From the NCBI GenBank assembly GCA_040218145.1, contig JAVJQK010000069.1:1-45726 (forward strand): a DNA stretch of 45,726 nt. Direction: 5' to 3'. Positions 9,743 to 18,246 of this stretch are shown piece after piece. This DNA comes from Sandaracinaceae bacterium (lineage in GTDB: Bacteria > Myxococcota_A > Polyangia > Polyangiales > Sandaracinaceae). The number at the start of each line of letters is the position of its first letter. Position 1 is the first letter of the stretch. Below the pieces are notes generated by a model. It worked only from the letters and a program-made list of their open reading frames with translations, had not been told where the DNA came from and did no database searches. Both the position numbers and the translations under genes were made by a program.

Positions 9743-11053
9743 TCAGAGGATGTTGGCCGCCAGCTCCGCGAGCTCCGAGCGCTCGCCCTTTCGGAGCGTG
9801 ATGTGACCCGCGATGGTCTGGCCCCGCAGGCGGTTGACGGTGTGCACGAGGCCGTTGCTCGTCGCGTCCATGTAGGGGTTGTCGATCTGGTACGGGTCGC
9901 CCGTCAGGATGATCTTCGTGCCTTCACCCGCGCGCGAGACGATGGTCTTCACCTCGTGCGTGGTGAGGTTCTGCGCCTCGTCGACGATGAGGAACTGGTC
10001 CGGGATGGAGCGGCCGCGGATGTAGGTCAGCGGCTCCACCTCGAGCATGCCCAGGTGGAGCATCTCCTCGTAGCTGCGGCCGTTGCGGCGGTCCTCGCTG
10101 GTCAGGCCCATCAGGAGCTCGAGGTTGTCGAAGATGGGCTGCATCCAGGGCCGGAGCTTCTCCTCGATGTCGCCCGGGAGGTAGCCGATGTCGCGGCCCA
10201 GCGGGAAGATGGGGCGCGAGACGAGCACGCGCTGATAGACCTTCTCCTCGTGCGCCTTGTGGAGCGCGGCCGCGAGCGCGATGAGCGTCTTGCCGGTGCC
10301 CGCCTTGCCGACGATGGTGACCAGCTTGATCCGGTCGTCGAGCAGCAGGTTGAGCGCGAAGCTCTGCTCGCGGTTGCGCGCGCCGATGCCCCAGACGCGG
10401 TCGCGCTTGGTCGGCAGCTTCACCACGCGCTGGCCGTTCGGCTCCACGCGCCCCATCGCGCCGTGGCTGGGGTTGCCGCGATCGATGAGCTGCACGAACG
10501 CGTTGGGCTTGGCGTCCTCCGGCGGCGGCATCTCGCCTTCGCGGTAGAAGGCGTCCACCGTGTCGCCGTCGACCTCCACCTCGAACACGCCCGTGTAGAG
10601 CTCGTCGAGCCGGGTGCGGTCGTGCTCGTAGTCCGCCGCCACCAGGCCGAGGGCGTCCGCGCGGATGCGCAGGTTGACGTCCTTGCTCACCAGGATGGTG
10701 GGCTTCTCGGGGCCCTGGTCCTTGACGTCGAGCGCCACGGCGATGATGCGGGAGTCCACCTCGTGCCCGACGCTCGTCATCGCCGTCGGCAGCCGCCGCT
10801 CGCTGAACGCCACCCGGAGATGCCCGCCCTCGGGAAGGTCGACGCCCTCCGCGAGGTTCCCCTGGGCGCGCAGCTCGTCGAGCATGCGGCTGACCCCGCG
10901 CGCCGAGCGCCCCAGCTCGTTCATGTCGCGTTTGAACTTGTCGATCTCTTCGATGACGTAGATCGGCACGACGACGGCGTTGTCCTCGAACGCGTAGAGC
11001 GCGCCGGGGTCGTGGAGGAGGACGTTCGTGTCGAGGACGAAATTCTTTTGCAC
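9743..11053 (-). CDS. PIN domain-PhoH ATPase fusion (PhoH2/YlaK-like)
   Basis: A 436-residue cytoplasmic protein. The N-terminal PIN nuclease domain (about 1-140) opens with FVLDTNVLLHDP and carries further acidic residues (IEEIDKF, DSRI). A C-terminal PhoH ATPase domain has Walker A GKAGTGKT (249-256) and Walker B FLIVDEAQN. PIN-PhoH proteins in other bacteria act as sequence-specific RNA helicase/ribonucleases; that role is known for the family and inferred here. I chose the GTG at 11053 because GGGGAG lies five bases upstream and the PIN core begins at once; the longer open frame adds 37 residues with no similarity. The 39-base gap to the LVIVD lipoprotein gene gives no functional link. 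Confidence 0.9.
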   Translation of the reverse strand: MQKNFVLDTNVLLHDPGALYAFEDNAVVVPIYVIEEIDKFKRDMNELGRSARGVSRMLDELRAQGNLAEGVDLPEGGHLRVAFSERRLPTAMTSVGHEVDSRIIAVALDVKDQGPEKPTILVSKDVNLRIRADALGLVAADYEHDRTRLDELYTGVFEVEVDGDTVDAFYREGEMPPPEDAKPNAFVQLIDRGNPSHGAMGRVEPNGQRVVKLPTKRDRVWGIGARNREQSFALNLLLDDRIKLVTIVGKAGTGKTLIALAAALHKAHEEKVYQRVLVSRPIFPLGRDIGYLPGDIEEKLRPWMQPIFDNLELLMGLTSEDRRNGRSYEEMLHLGMLEVEPLTYIRGRSIPDQFLIVDEAQNLTTHEVKTIVSRAGEGTKIILTGDPYQIDNPYMDATSNGLVHTVNRLRGQTIAGHITLRKGERSELAELAANIL

Positions 11054-11319
11054 GCTGCTCCCCGGGCACCGGGCTCGGCCTTCGGCAGGTCGCGCCTCGG
11101 GTGCCAGCTGTTCATGGGGTGACGCGGCAGGTGGCCTGGCCGCCCCGAAAGCTAGCGTCCACATGCTTCGTACGCGAATGCAAGCAAAGGCGTTCGCCTC
11201 CGCACACGGCTCCCGCGCCGCCGGCCGGGGGGCAGGCGTCCAACGCAGCGGGATGGTTGGCGAAAAATGGCGTCGAACCGGGCTGGGGCGCCGAGCCCGA
11301 GGCGGGTTAGGGTGAGATC
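11054..11319. promoter_or_regulatory. Divergent intergenic region
   Basis: These 266 bases separate the PhoH gene (leftward) from the serine hydrolase-NamZ gene (rightward), so both promoters should lie here. The segment around 11150-11215 is less GC-rich than its surroundings and holds GGCGTTCGCC, a short palindrome. I see no convincing -35/-10 hexamers. Confidence 0.4.
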
Positions 11320-13668
11320 GTGAGGTGTCTGCTCGCGCTGAGCATCGTGGCCCTCTCGGGCTGTGGGTCGGCCGGGGAGGCGTCCGACCGGGGTGCGCCC
11401 GCGCCGCCTCCCGCGCTCCCCGAGAGCGCCCCGGCGCGCCCCATCGCCCCTGACCCCGAGCCTGCGCTCCAGCCGCCGGGGCTCGCGATCCGGATCCCCG
11501 TGGCGCTCGAGCGCGAGATCGACGCCGCCGTCTGGCGGACCGTGGACGCGGGCGGCGCCCCTGGCGCGGTGGTGGTCATCGGGCGCGCGGACGGAGTCCT
11601 CTTCCAGCGCGCCTACGGTCGGCGCGCCCTCGAGCCCACGCCCCAGCCGATGACGCTCGACACGGTCTTCGACCTCGCCTCGCTCACCAAGGCGGTCGCC
11701 ACCGCCAGCTCCATCTGGACGCTGTTCGAGCGCGGGCGGCTGTCGCTCGACACGCCGGTCGTCGAGCACGTCCCCGGGGTCGATCCCCGCGTCACGGTGC
11801 GGCACCTGCTCCTGCACACCTCCGGGCTTCCGGCGGTGAACCCGCTCCGCGACTACGAGGGCACCCGCGAGGAGGCGATCGCGGCCATCGCGGGGCTGCC
11901 GCTCGAGCACCCGCCGGGCGCGCGCGTCCGCTACAGCGACCTCGGCTACGTGCTGCTCGGCGAGGTCGTCGCCGCGGTGAGCGGGCGGGCCCTCGACGAG
12001 TACGCGCGCGAGGCGGTCTTCGAGCCGATGGGCATGGCGGAGACGCGCTTCTCGCCGCCCGAGGCGTGGCGCGCCCGGATCGCCCCGACCGAGCGGGCCG
12101 AGCGTCGAGGCGGCGTGCTGATCCACGGCGTCGTGCACGACCCGCGCGCGTGGCGTCTGGGCGGTGTCTCCGGGAACGCGGGGCTCTTCTCCACCGCGGC
12201 GGATCTCACCCGGTTCGCGCGGGGGCTGCTCGGCGGCGAGCACGTCCTGTCGCCGGAGAGCCTCTCCGCGATGACCGAGCCGCATCGCCTCCCCGGCGGG
12301 GCCCGCGCGCTCGGCTGGGATGTCGGCCGCGCAGGGTTGAGCGCCCGCGCCTACGGTCACGGCGGCTACACCGGCACGTCGCTCTGGATGGATCCGGAGC
12401 GAGACGTCTTCGTGCTGCTGCTCTCCAACCGCGTCCACCCCGACGGCGAAGGCGACGTGCAGCCGCTGGTGCGCGCGCTCGGCCCGCTCGCCGCGCGCGC
12501 GGCGGACGAAGCGCTGCCCACGCCCGCCGCGGTGCTCCCCGGGATCGACGTGCTGGAGCGCGAGGGCTTCGCGCGGCTCGCCGGCGCGCGGATCGCGCTG
12601 TTGACCCACGACGCGGCGCGGGCGCGCGACGGCCGCCGCACCCTCGACGTGCTGCGCGCGTCGCCGGTCGACGTGGTGCGCGTGTGGGCGCCCGAGCACG
12701 GGCTGGACGTCGATCGGGAGGGGCACGTGGCCGACGGCGTCGATCGGCGCACGGGGCTCCCCGTGCACGGCCTCTTCGGGCGCACCCGAGCCCCCACCGA
12801 CGCGATGCTCGAGGGCGCGGACGCCATCGTGGTCGACCTCCAGGACGTCGGCGTGCGGTTCTACACCTACGCGTCCACCGTGCGGCGCGTGCTCGAGGTC
12901 GCGAAGGAGCGGGACCTGCGCGTCGTGATCCTCGACCGCCCCGATCCCCTCGGCGGCGGCCCGCCCGCCGGCCCGGTCTCCGAGGAGGCCCTCGCGTCCT
13001 TCGTCAACCACCACCCGCTCCCCACCGTGCACGGCATGACGCTGGGCGAGCTGGCGACGCTCCTGAACGCGGAGCGAGACATCGACGCGGACCTCGAGGT
13101 CGTCGAGCTGCGGGGCTGGTCCCGCGCGCCGTGGTCGGAGACCGGGCTTCGCTGGGTGCCTCCCTCGCCGAACCTGCGCACGCCCGAACAGGTCCGGCTC
13201 TACCCCGCGCTCGCGCTGCTCGAGCCGACCAACGTCAGCGTCGGCCGGGGCACGGACACGCCCTTCGAGGTCGTCGGCGCCCCGTGGATCGACGCGCGCC
13301 TCGCCGAGACCGAGATCCCCGGCGTGGCGCTCGAGGTCGCGTCGTTCCGGCCCCGCTCGAGCCGTCACCGAGGCGTGCGATGCCACGGGGTGCGCGTCCG
13401 CGTGGTGGAGCCCGCCCGGTACGATCCGGTGCGCACCGGGCTCGCCCTCGCGCGCGCGCTCCACACGCTCTACCCCGAGCGCTGGGAGACGGAGCGCCTG
13501 GCGCGCCTCGTCGGCCACCGGGGCATCGTCGAGGGGCTCCTCGAGGGCGTGACCCTCGACGCGCTCGAGGCGGGCTGGCGGCCGGATCTCCAGCGCTTCG
13601 GCGAGGTGCGCGCGCGCTACCTGCGCTACGCCCGTCACTCCCGGGCGGCGGCGCGCGACGGCAGGTGA
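11320..13668 (+). CDS. Serine hydrolase (beta-lactamase/AmpC fold) fused to NamZ/DUF1343 exo-muramidase, lipoprotein
   Basis: A 782-residue lipoprotein (signal to ALSGC, Cys15) with a Pro/Ala linker to about residue 55. The N-terminal half is a PF00144-type serine hydrolase: the nucleophile motif is SLTK (Ser121, Lys124), the Tyr motif is YSD (205-207), and GHGG (346-349) replaces the KTG motif as in class C-like esterases. From about 407 to the end is DUF1343, the NamZ exo-beta-N-acetylmuramidase family, with APEHGL, VVDLQDVGVRFYTY, DRPDPLGG and PTNVSVGRGTDTPFE. It starts with GTG at 11320. Inference: an envelope enzyme that trims peptidoglycan fragments, first at the peptide or ester and then at the terminal MurNAc. 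Its 3' end overlaps the convergent phosphoesterase gene by 34 bases. Confidence 0.88.
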   Translation: MRCLLALSIVALSGCGSAGEASDRGAPAPPPALPESAPARPIAPDPEPALQPPGLAIRIPVALEREIDAAVWRTVDAGGAPGAVVVIGRADGVLFQRAYGRRALEPTPQPMTLDTVFDLASLTKAVATASSIWTLFERGRLSLDTPVVEHVPGVDPRVTVRHLLLHTSGLPAVNPLRDYEGTREEAIAAIAGLPLEHPPGARVRYSDLGYVLLGEVVAAVSGRALDEYAREAVFEPMGMAETRFSPPEAWRARIAPTERAERRGGVLIHGVVHDPRAWRLGGVSGNAGLFSTAADLTRFARGLLGGEHVLSPESLSAMTEPHRLPGGARALGWDVGRAGLSARAYGHGGYTGTSLWMDPERDVFVLLLSNRVHPDGEGDVQPLVRALGPLAARAADEALPTPAAVLPGIDVLEREGFARLAGARIALLTHDAARARDGRRTLDVLRASPVDVVRVWAPEHGLDVDREGHVADGVDRRTGLPVHGLFGRTRAPTDAMLEGADAIVVDLQDVGVRFYTYASTVRRVLEVAKERDLRVVILDRPDPLGGGPPAGPVSEEALASFVNHHPLPTVHGMTLGELATLLNAERDIDADLEVVELRGWSRAPWSETGLRWVPPSPNLRTPEQVRLYPALALLEPTNVSVGRGTDTPFEVVGAPWIDARLAETEIPGVALEVASFRPRSSRHRGVRCHGVRVRVVEPARYDPVRTGLALARALHTLYPERWETERLARLVGHRGIVEGLLEGVTLDALEAGWRPDLQRFGEVRARYLRYARHSRAAARDGR

Positions 13669-14834
13669 ACGCGGAGCAGGCTCTGCTCGCCCGGCACGCC
13701 GATGCGGAGCGGGAAGCCGTAGACGCCCGTGCCGCGGTGCACGTAGAGCCGGTCCACCCCGCGGGCCCAGAGGCCGTGGTCGGGGATGGACGTGAAGGCG
13801 CTGACGAACGTCCACGGCAGGCCCAGCGACAGCAGACCCAGCTGACCGCCGTGGGTGTGGCCGCTCAGGACGAGGTCCCCGTCGCCCTCCGGCACGTGCT
13901 TGAACGCGCCGGGGTCGTGCAAGAGCACCACGCGGAGGTGGCCGTCGCGACGCGGGAACGCCTCCGAGAGCGCCCGCAGGTGCGCGGCGCGGTCCCGGAA
14001 GCGGTAGTCGGCGCCGACGATCTGGACGGGACCGACCGGCGTCTCCACGACCGCCTCGTCATCCACGAGCAGGACGATCCCGTGCGCGTCGAGCGCTCGG
14101 CGCACGAGGTGCGGCGCCTCGTGATCGTGGTTGCCGAAGCAGGCGAAGACCTTCCCCTCCGCCGCCGCGAGCGGGGCGAGCGCGTCCTCGAGGATCTGCG
14201 GGTCGGCCTGCGACTCCATGGTGAGGAAGTCGCCCGTGAGCAGGATGAGATCCGGGTCGCGCTCGACCGCGCGGGCGCAGATGCGCGCGAGGCGCTCGGT
14301 GCTCATCAGCGGGCCGAGGTGGGGATCGGTGATCTGCACGATCCGGAGGGGTCGCGCGTCCTCGGTCGGGGCGCCGCGCGGGTGGCGGCGCACGTCCTCG
14401 ACCCGCGCGCCGTCGAGGCTCACGTCGACCACCTCCTCGCGCGTGCGCAGCGACTGGAAGACCCCGAAGGCGGCGACCGCGAACGGGACGAGGACCGTCC
14501 ACGTCGTCATGCCCATGGCGATCGGGGAGGCCCAGAAGATGCCGAGCACGCAGCCGGCGGTGAAGAAGAAGCCCGGCACGCTCACGAACGCGCGCCACCA
14601 CCACGGCCGCATCCGCGCCTTCGCCAGGGCGAGGAAGTGCAGGTGCACCGTGGCCTGGAGGTAGGCGTAGAGCGGCCAGACCTCGTCGAACGCGGGGTAG
14701 AGCGCCACCGCCAGCGCGCCCTGGACGGTCAGCAGCACCGCCGCGAACGTGGCGAAGAAGCGCCCCCGCAGGTAGGCGGCGCAGGCGACGACGATCAGGG
14801 CGCCAGCGAGGGTGGAGAGGCCGAAGGCGAGCAT
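13635..14834 (-). CDS. Membrane-anchored metallophosphoesterase (YaeI/LpxG-like)
   Basis: A 399-residue protein with about four hydrophobic segments in residues 1-128 and a calcineurin-like phosphoesterase domain from about 163. The dimetal motifs are all present: DPHLG (170-174), GD (201-202), GNHD (234-237), LLHDP and SGHTHGGQ near 326. This layout is shared with YaeI-type phosphodiesterases and with UDP-2,3-diacylglucosamine hydrolases such as LpxG. Substrate cannot be assigned; a lipid or envelope precursor is plausible. The ATG at 14834 gives a clean first membrane segment. The last 34 bases lie inside the 3' end of the convergent NamZ fusion gene. Confidence 0.85.
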   Translation of the reverse strand: MLAFGLSTLAGALIVVACAAYLRGRFFATFAAVLLTVQGALAVALYPAFDEVWPLYAYLQATVHLHFLALAKARMRPWWWRAFVSVPGFFFTAGCVLGIFWASPIAMGMTTWTVLVPFAVAAFGVFQSLRTREEVVDVSLDGARVEDVRRHPRGAPTEDARPLRIVQITDPHLGPLMSTERLARICARAVERDPDLILLTGDFLTMESQADPQILEDALAPLAAAEGKVFACFGNHDHEAPHLVRRALDAHGIVLLVDDEAVVETPVGPVQIVGADYRFRDRAAHLRALSEAFPRRDGHLRVVLLHDPGAFKHVPEGDGDLVLSGHTHGGQLGLLSLGLPWTFVSAFTSIPDHGLWARGVDRLYVHRGTGVYGFPLRIGVPGEQSLLRVHLPSRAAARE

Positions 14835-14909
14835 CCAGGCCCGTTCGGTGTGGGGCGAAGCGGGCCGCTCCGCAAGGCCGCTCAGCAGGGCCGCTCAGCA
14901 GGGCCGCGC

Positions 14910-16028
14910 TCAGAGGTCGACGACGGGGAGGTTCACCCGGCGCTTGTCCGACTGCTCGCGCGGGACGTTCTCGAGCTTGAGCACGCCACGCGGGCACATG
15001 TGGGCGCACATGCCGCAGCCGACGCACGAGGCGCGCGTGAAGCTCTGGTTGGACTGCGCGTAGCTGCGCACGTCGATGCCCATCTCGCAGTAGGTGCTGC
15101 AGTTGCCGCAGCTGATGCACATGTCGGGTTTGACCGCGATGCGGAAGCGGCCGAGCTTCTGCTGGAGGCCGAGCAGCGCCGCCATCGGGCAGAAGTTGCG
15201 GCACCAGACCCGGGCCCCGAAGAGCGGGTAGAGCCCCACGCCCACCACGCCGGCCAGGATGGAGCCGACGACGAGCCCGTAGAGCTTCTTCATCGACCAC
15301 CAGCTCTCGCCGGAGATGGCGTCGTGCAGCCAGCCCCCGAGGTGCGCGGAGTGGTCGAGGATGAGCAGGAAGGTCGAGCCGATGGCCAGGAACAGGATGG
15401 GGTAGATGGCCGCCTTCTCGAACTTCCAGCTCCGCGTCGAGGTGCTCGTCAGGTGGCGCCACGGGTCGCCCGCGGTGTTGGCCAGCCCGCCGCACCCGCA
15501 CACCCAGCTGCAGTACCAGCGCTTGCCGAAGAAGTACGCGGCCAGCGGCGCCACGACGAACGCCAGCACGAGCGTGGTCACCGCGAACATGAGCGGCACC
15601 GCGCCGAGCACGCTCGGGTGGAGCTTGTAGTGATCGAGCGGCCAGATGCTCGCCGCGAAGTACTCGTACTTCCAGGCGTCGTCCGCGGAGGCGCCGAAGA
15701 AGAGGGGCATCACGAAGGGCAGCGTGAAGGCGAGCGACGCCTGGACGGCCACGTTCGTTGCGATGCGGTACTTGTTGTAGCGGCTGTTGCCGTGCTTGCG
15801 CAGGTAGTAGACCGCGCCGACGCCCATGAAGAACGTGTAGAGGGCGGCGTAGACGAACCACTTGTTCCGCAGCCCCAGCGCCTCGGCCACGGGCGAGAGG
15901 TGATCGGTGAAGTAGAGATCGCAGTAGAAGGCGATCAGGACCACGGCGATGATCACGCCGAGCCAGTTCTTGCTCCGCCAGCCCTCGCGGAAGGTCGAGT
16001 CGAGGCCGTTCTGTCCTTGAAGGTCCAT
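14910..16028 (-). CDS. Polytopic membrane 2x[4Fe-4S] ferredoxin protein (NapH/NosR-like)
   Basis: A 372-residue protein with about six membrane segments (near 22-40, 58-76, 95-110, 140-167, 207-225, 250-268). Two cysteine motifs of the NapH/NosR/CcoG type are present: YCSWVCGCGG (Cys173, 177, 179) and VWCRNFCP (Cys276, 280). The C-terminal ferredoxin domain has CxxCxxCxxxC twice (Cys304-314 and Cys335-345). The second ends CP and fits a [4Fe-4S] cluster; in the first, the usual proline is replaced (CEMG). It starts 6 bases after the stop of the flavoprotein gene, so they form one operon. The pair probably moves electrons between NAD(P)H or flavin and a membrane partner. The terminal acceptor is not in the window. 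Confidence 0.85.
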   Translation of the reverse strand: MDLQGQNGLDSTFREGWRSKNWLGVIIAVVLIAFYCDLYFTDHLSPVAEALGLRNKWFVYAALYTFFMGVGAVYYLRKHGNSRYNKYRIATNVAVQASLAFTLPFVMPLFFGASADDAWKYEYFAASIWPLDHYKLHPSVLGAVPLMFAVTTLVLAFVVAPLAAYFFGKRWYCSWVCGCGGLANTAGDPWRHLTSTSTRSWKFEKAAIYPILFLAIGSTFLLILDHSAHLGGWLHDAISGESWWSMKKLYGLVVGSILAGVVGVGLYPLFGARVWCRNFCPMAALLGLQQKLGRFRIAVKPDMCISCGNCSTYCEMGIDVRSYAQSNQSFTRASCVGCGMCAHMCPRGVLKLENVPREQSDKRRVNLPVVDL

Positions 16029-16034
16029 CGTCGT

Positions 16035-17462
16035 TCACCCGCGCACGGCCGGGGCCGGCATGTGGCCTGGGGCGACGCTGAACGCGACGCCCGAGAGCTC
16101 CTGCTTCTTCGCTCGCTCCGGGATGACGAGGGGCGGCACGAGCTCCGTGTCGAACGCCGCCTCGTTCAGGTGCGCGAGCACGTACTCGAGCGAGCGGTGC
16201 TCCTCGATCCATCGGATCAAGACCGCGTGATCCCAGCGCCGACCGAGCAGGTTGAACCCGATGACGCGCCCGCCCTCGAGGACGATCCGCGTGGTGCTGC
16301 GCACCGGGCCTCGCTCCTCGTGGAACCAGTTCTGCTCCCCCTCGACGTTCATGCTGACGAGCCCGGCGGTGGTGTACTCGATGTCCATCAGCTTTGCCGA
16401 GTTGTACCATGTTCCGCGGTCGTAGACGGCGCGGTCACCGCAGAGCCGGCGGCCGGCCACGCGGCCCTGGTCCCGCGCGGTGTACCAGAGCTGCTCGGGG
16501 CGTCTCCCGCCGTCGACCCAGCGCACCGCCGCGCAGTCGCCGGCCGCGAACACGCCGTCGGCGCTCGCGCCGAGCCCCTCGTCCACCACGATTCCGCCGC
16601 GCTCGAGCTCCAGCCCGCTCCCCGCGAGCCACTCGGTGTTGGGCACCACGCCGATCGCGATGACGCAGAGATCGCAGTCGTAGCGGCCCTGATCGGTCAC
16701 CAGCGCCTCGAGCGCGCCGCCGCCTTCGAACGCCTCCACGTTCTCGCCGAGCCGCACGTCGACGCCGTGCTCGCGCATGCGCTCGCTGATCCAGGTCGAC
16801 TCCGCCTCGTCGAGCGCGATGGGCCAGAACCAGTCTTCGCGGATGAGGAACTTGGGGCGCAGCCCGGCGTGCACGAGGACCTCGACCGCCTCGATGCCGA
16901 TGAGCCCGCCGCCGATCACCGCGGGGCGCTCGGGGCGCCTGCCGCGCTTCGTCGCGCCGACCTCTCGCGGCCAGTAGGGCGAGCCGACCTCGCTGCGCTC
17001 GACGTGCGCGTCGGGGTTGGGCGGCCGACCGCCGTGGCTGGGTCCGCCGTGCACCTCGCGCTCGAGCCACTCGAGGTCCTGCATCGTCACGAAGTGGCCC
17101 ACCCCGGGCAGGTCGCCGCCGCTCCACGGGGAAGGGCGCGGGCGGCTCCCACACGCGATCAACAGGCGATCGTAGGCCACGGGCTCGCCGCCGGACACGC
17201 TCACCGTCCTGGCCTCCGCGTCGAGCCCGGTCGCGCGCGCGCGCACCCGCCGGAAGCCCATCCGGGCGTAGAGATCCCGCTCGTGCGGCTCGATGCATCG
17301 GTGGCTGAGCTGACCCGACATCACCCACATCAGCGCGGTGCGCGAGAAGAAGTGATCGCTCTCCTCGCTGATGATGGTGATGTCCCAGTCCGGCTCGCGG
17401 TTGCGGACGGTGATCGCGGCCTCGATGCCCGCGACCCCGTTGCCGATGATGACGATGCGCAT
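16035..17462 (-). CDS. NAD(P)/FAD-dependent oxidoreductase
   Basis: A 475-residue pyridine nucleotide-disulfide-type flavoprotein. The FAD Rossmann motif is GNGVAG (7-12), the second dinucleotide motif is GGGLIG (184-189), and the FAD-binding GVFAAGDCAA lies near 315. The overall form resembles rubredoxin reductase and the NirB N-terminal module. An Arg/Pro/Gly-rich insert of about 40 residues (around 138-180) precedes the second Rossmann motif, and the protein carries an extra C-terminal part (about 340-475) with Trp-rich segments. It lies 6 bases upstream of the membrane ferredoxin gene, which suggests it feeds electrons to that protein. The decapeptide-repeat gene lies 46 bases further upstream on the same strand. 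Confidence 0.88.
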   Translation of the reverse strand: MRIVIIGNGVAGIEAAITVRNREPDWDITIISEESDHFFSRTALMWVMSGQLSHRCIEPHERDLYARMGFRRVRARATGLDAEARTVSVSGGEPVAYDRLLIACGSRPRPSPWSGGDLPGVGHFVTMQDLEWLEREVHGGPSHGGRPPNPDAHVERSEVGSPYWPREVGATKRGRRPERPAVIGGGLIGIEAVEVLVHAGLRPKFLIREDWFWPIALDEAESTWISERMREHGVDVRLGENVEAFEGGGALEALVTDQGRYDCDLCVIAIGVVPNTEWLAGSGLELERGGIVVDEGLGASADGVFAAGDCAAVRWVDGGRRPEQLWYTARDQGRVAGRRLCGDRAVYDRGTWYNSAKLMDIEYTTAGLVSMNVEGEQNWFHEERGPVRSTTRIVLEGGRVIGFNLLGRRWDHAVLIRWIEEHRSLEYVLAHLNEAAFDTELVPPLVIPERAKKQELSGVAFSVAPGHMPAPAVRG

Positions 17463-17508
17463 CTGTTGGCCTCTACGTCCGCTCTCTGGTCCTCGTTACG
17501 GCGTTCGG

Positions 17509-18225
17509 CTACCCCCCTTGGAGGATCGCCGCGATCGACTGTCCCGCGATCAGCCACCACGCGGCGACGAGCACCGCGACGCCGAGCGCGCGCAGGAGCA
17601 GGCCGCCGACCCCCGTGAGCGGCCCCTCGAGGTGCATCTCGGGGGAGGCCTCGCGCCAGGTGTTCATGCGCGCGCCGACCGCGACACGCTCGCGCGGCGC
17701 CGCCTCCCGGTAGCCCGCGTCCGCCTGGACCGTGCGCTCCTCGAGCTTCACGGTGACGCACGCGTGGGTGTGGCGGTCCCGGACGCCCTGCGCGAGCGTC
17801 GCGCGCGCCTCCTCGCTCAGCTCGACCGTCGCGTCGCGGTCCTCGAACGCGAGCGCGCCGTCCTCGATCTCCGCGAGCATCCAGCCGCGACGCGCGGAGC
17901 TCGCCTCGATCTCGGTCAGGCTCGACACGGGCGGGATGCTCGGCCGCACGAAGCGCTCGAAGCGGATCTTGGGGAGCAGCTTCAAGCAGATGCCGAAGCC
18001 GCGGCCGCCGATCGCGATCATGCCGCCCGCGTAGAGGACCCCCAGCGCCGCCTGCCCGATCGCGACGATGCCGACGGCGCCCTGCCCGATGGCGATCACG
18101 CCGCGCGCGACCTGCCCGATGGCCACCACCCCGCACGCGAGCTGCCCGAAGGCGAAGACGCCGTACGCCTGCTGGCCGAAGGCGAAGACCCCGGGGCGGT
18201 CGGGATCGGTGGAGACCCAGTCCAA
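17509..18225 (-). CDS. Decapeptide-repeat protein with C-terminal membrane segment
   Basis: A 238-residue protein of unknown function. Residues 12-61 are five consecutive 10-residue units of the pattern GVxAxGQxAx (for example GVFAFGQLAC, GVIAIGQGAV), followed by a decayed unit and GGMIAIGG. Such strict short periodicity suggests a solenoid or stacked beta structure. A middle soluble region (about 85-195) is mixed charged. One hydrophobic helix lies at about 203-226. The start is TTG at 18225: an in-frame stop lies five codons upstream and no ATG or GTG occurs before the repeats. It is followed by the flavoprotein and membrane ferredoxin genes on the same strand, so it may belong to that redox operon. 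I do not recognise a named family. Confidence 0.65.
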   Translation of the reverse strand: MDWVSTDPDRPGVFAFGQQAYGVFAFGQLACGVVAIGQVARGVIAIGQGAVGIVAIGQAALGVLYAGGMIAIGGRGFGICLKLLPKIRFERFVRPSIPPVSSLTEIEASSARRGWMLAEIEDGALAFEDRDATVELSEEARATLAQGVRDRHTHACVTVKLEERTVQADAGYREAAPRERVAVGARMNTWREASPEMHLEGPLTGVGGLLLRALGVAVLVAAWWLIAGQSIAAILQGG

Positions 18226-18246
18226 GCCGCGAGCTTACGCGAGCCG

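Noticed and set aside
12066-17618. Forward frame of about 1850 codons across the NamZ, phosphoesterase and redox genes.
   Set aside because: It is out of frame with the NamZ fusion and antisense to the others; composition is that of a shadow frame.
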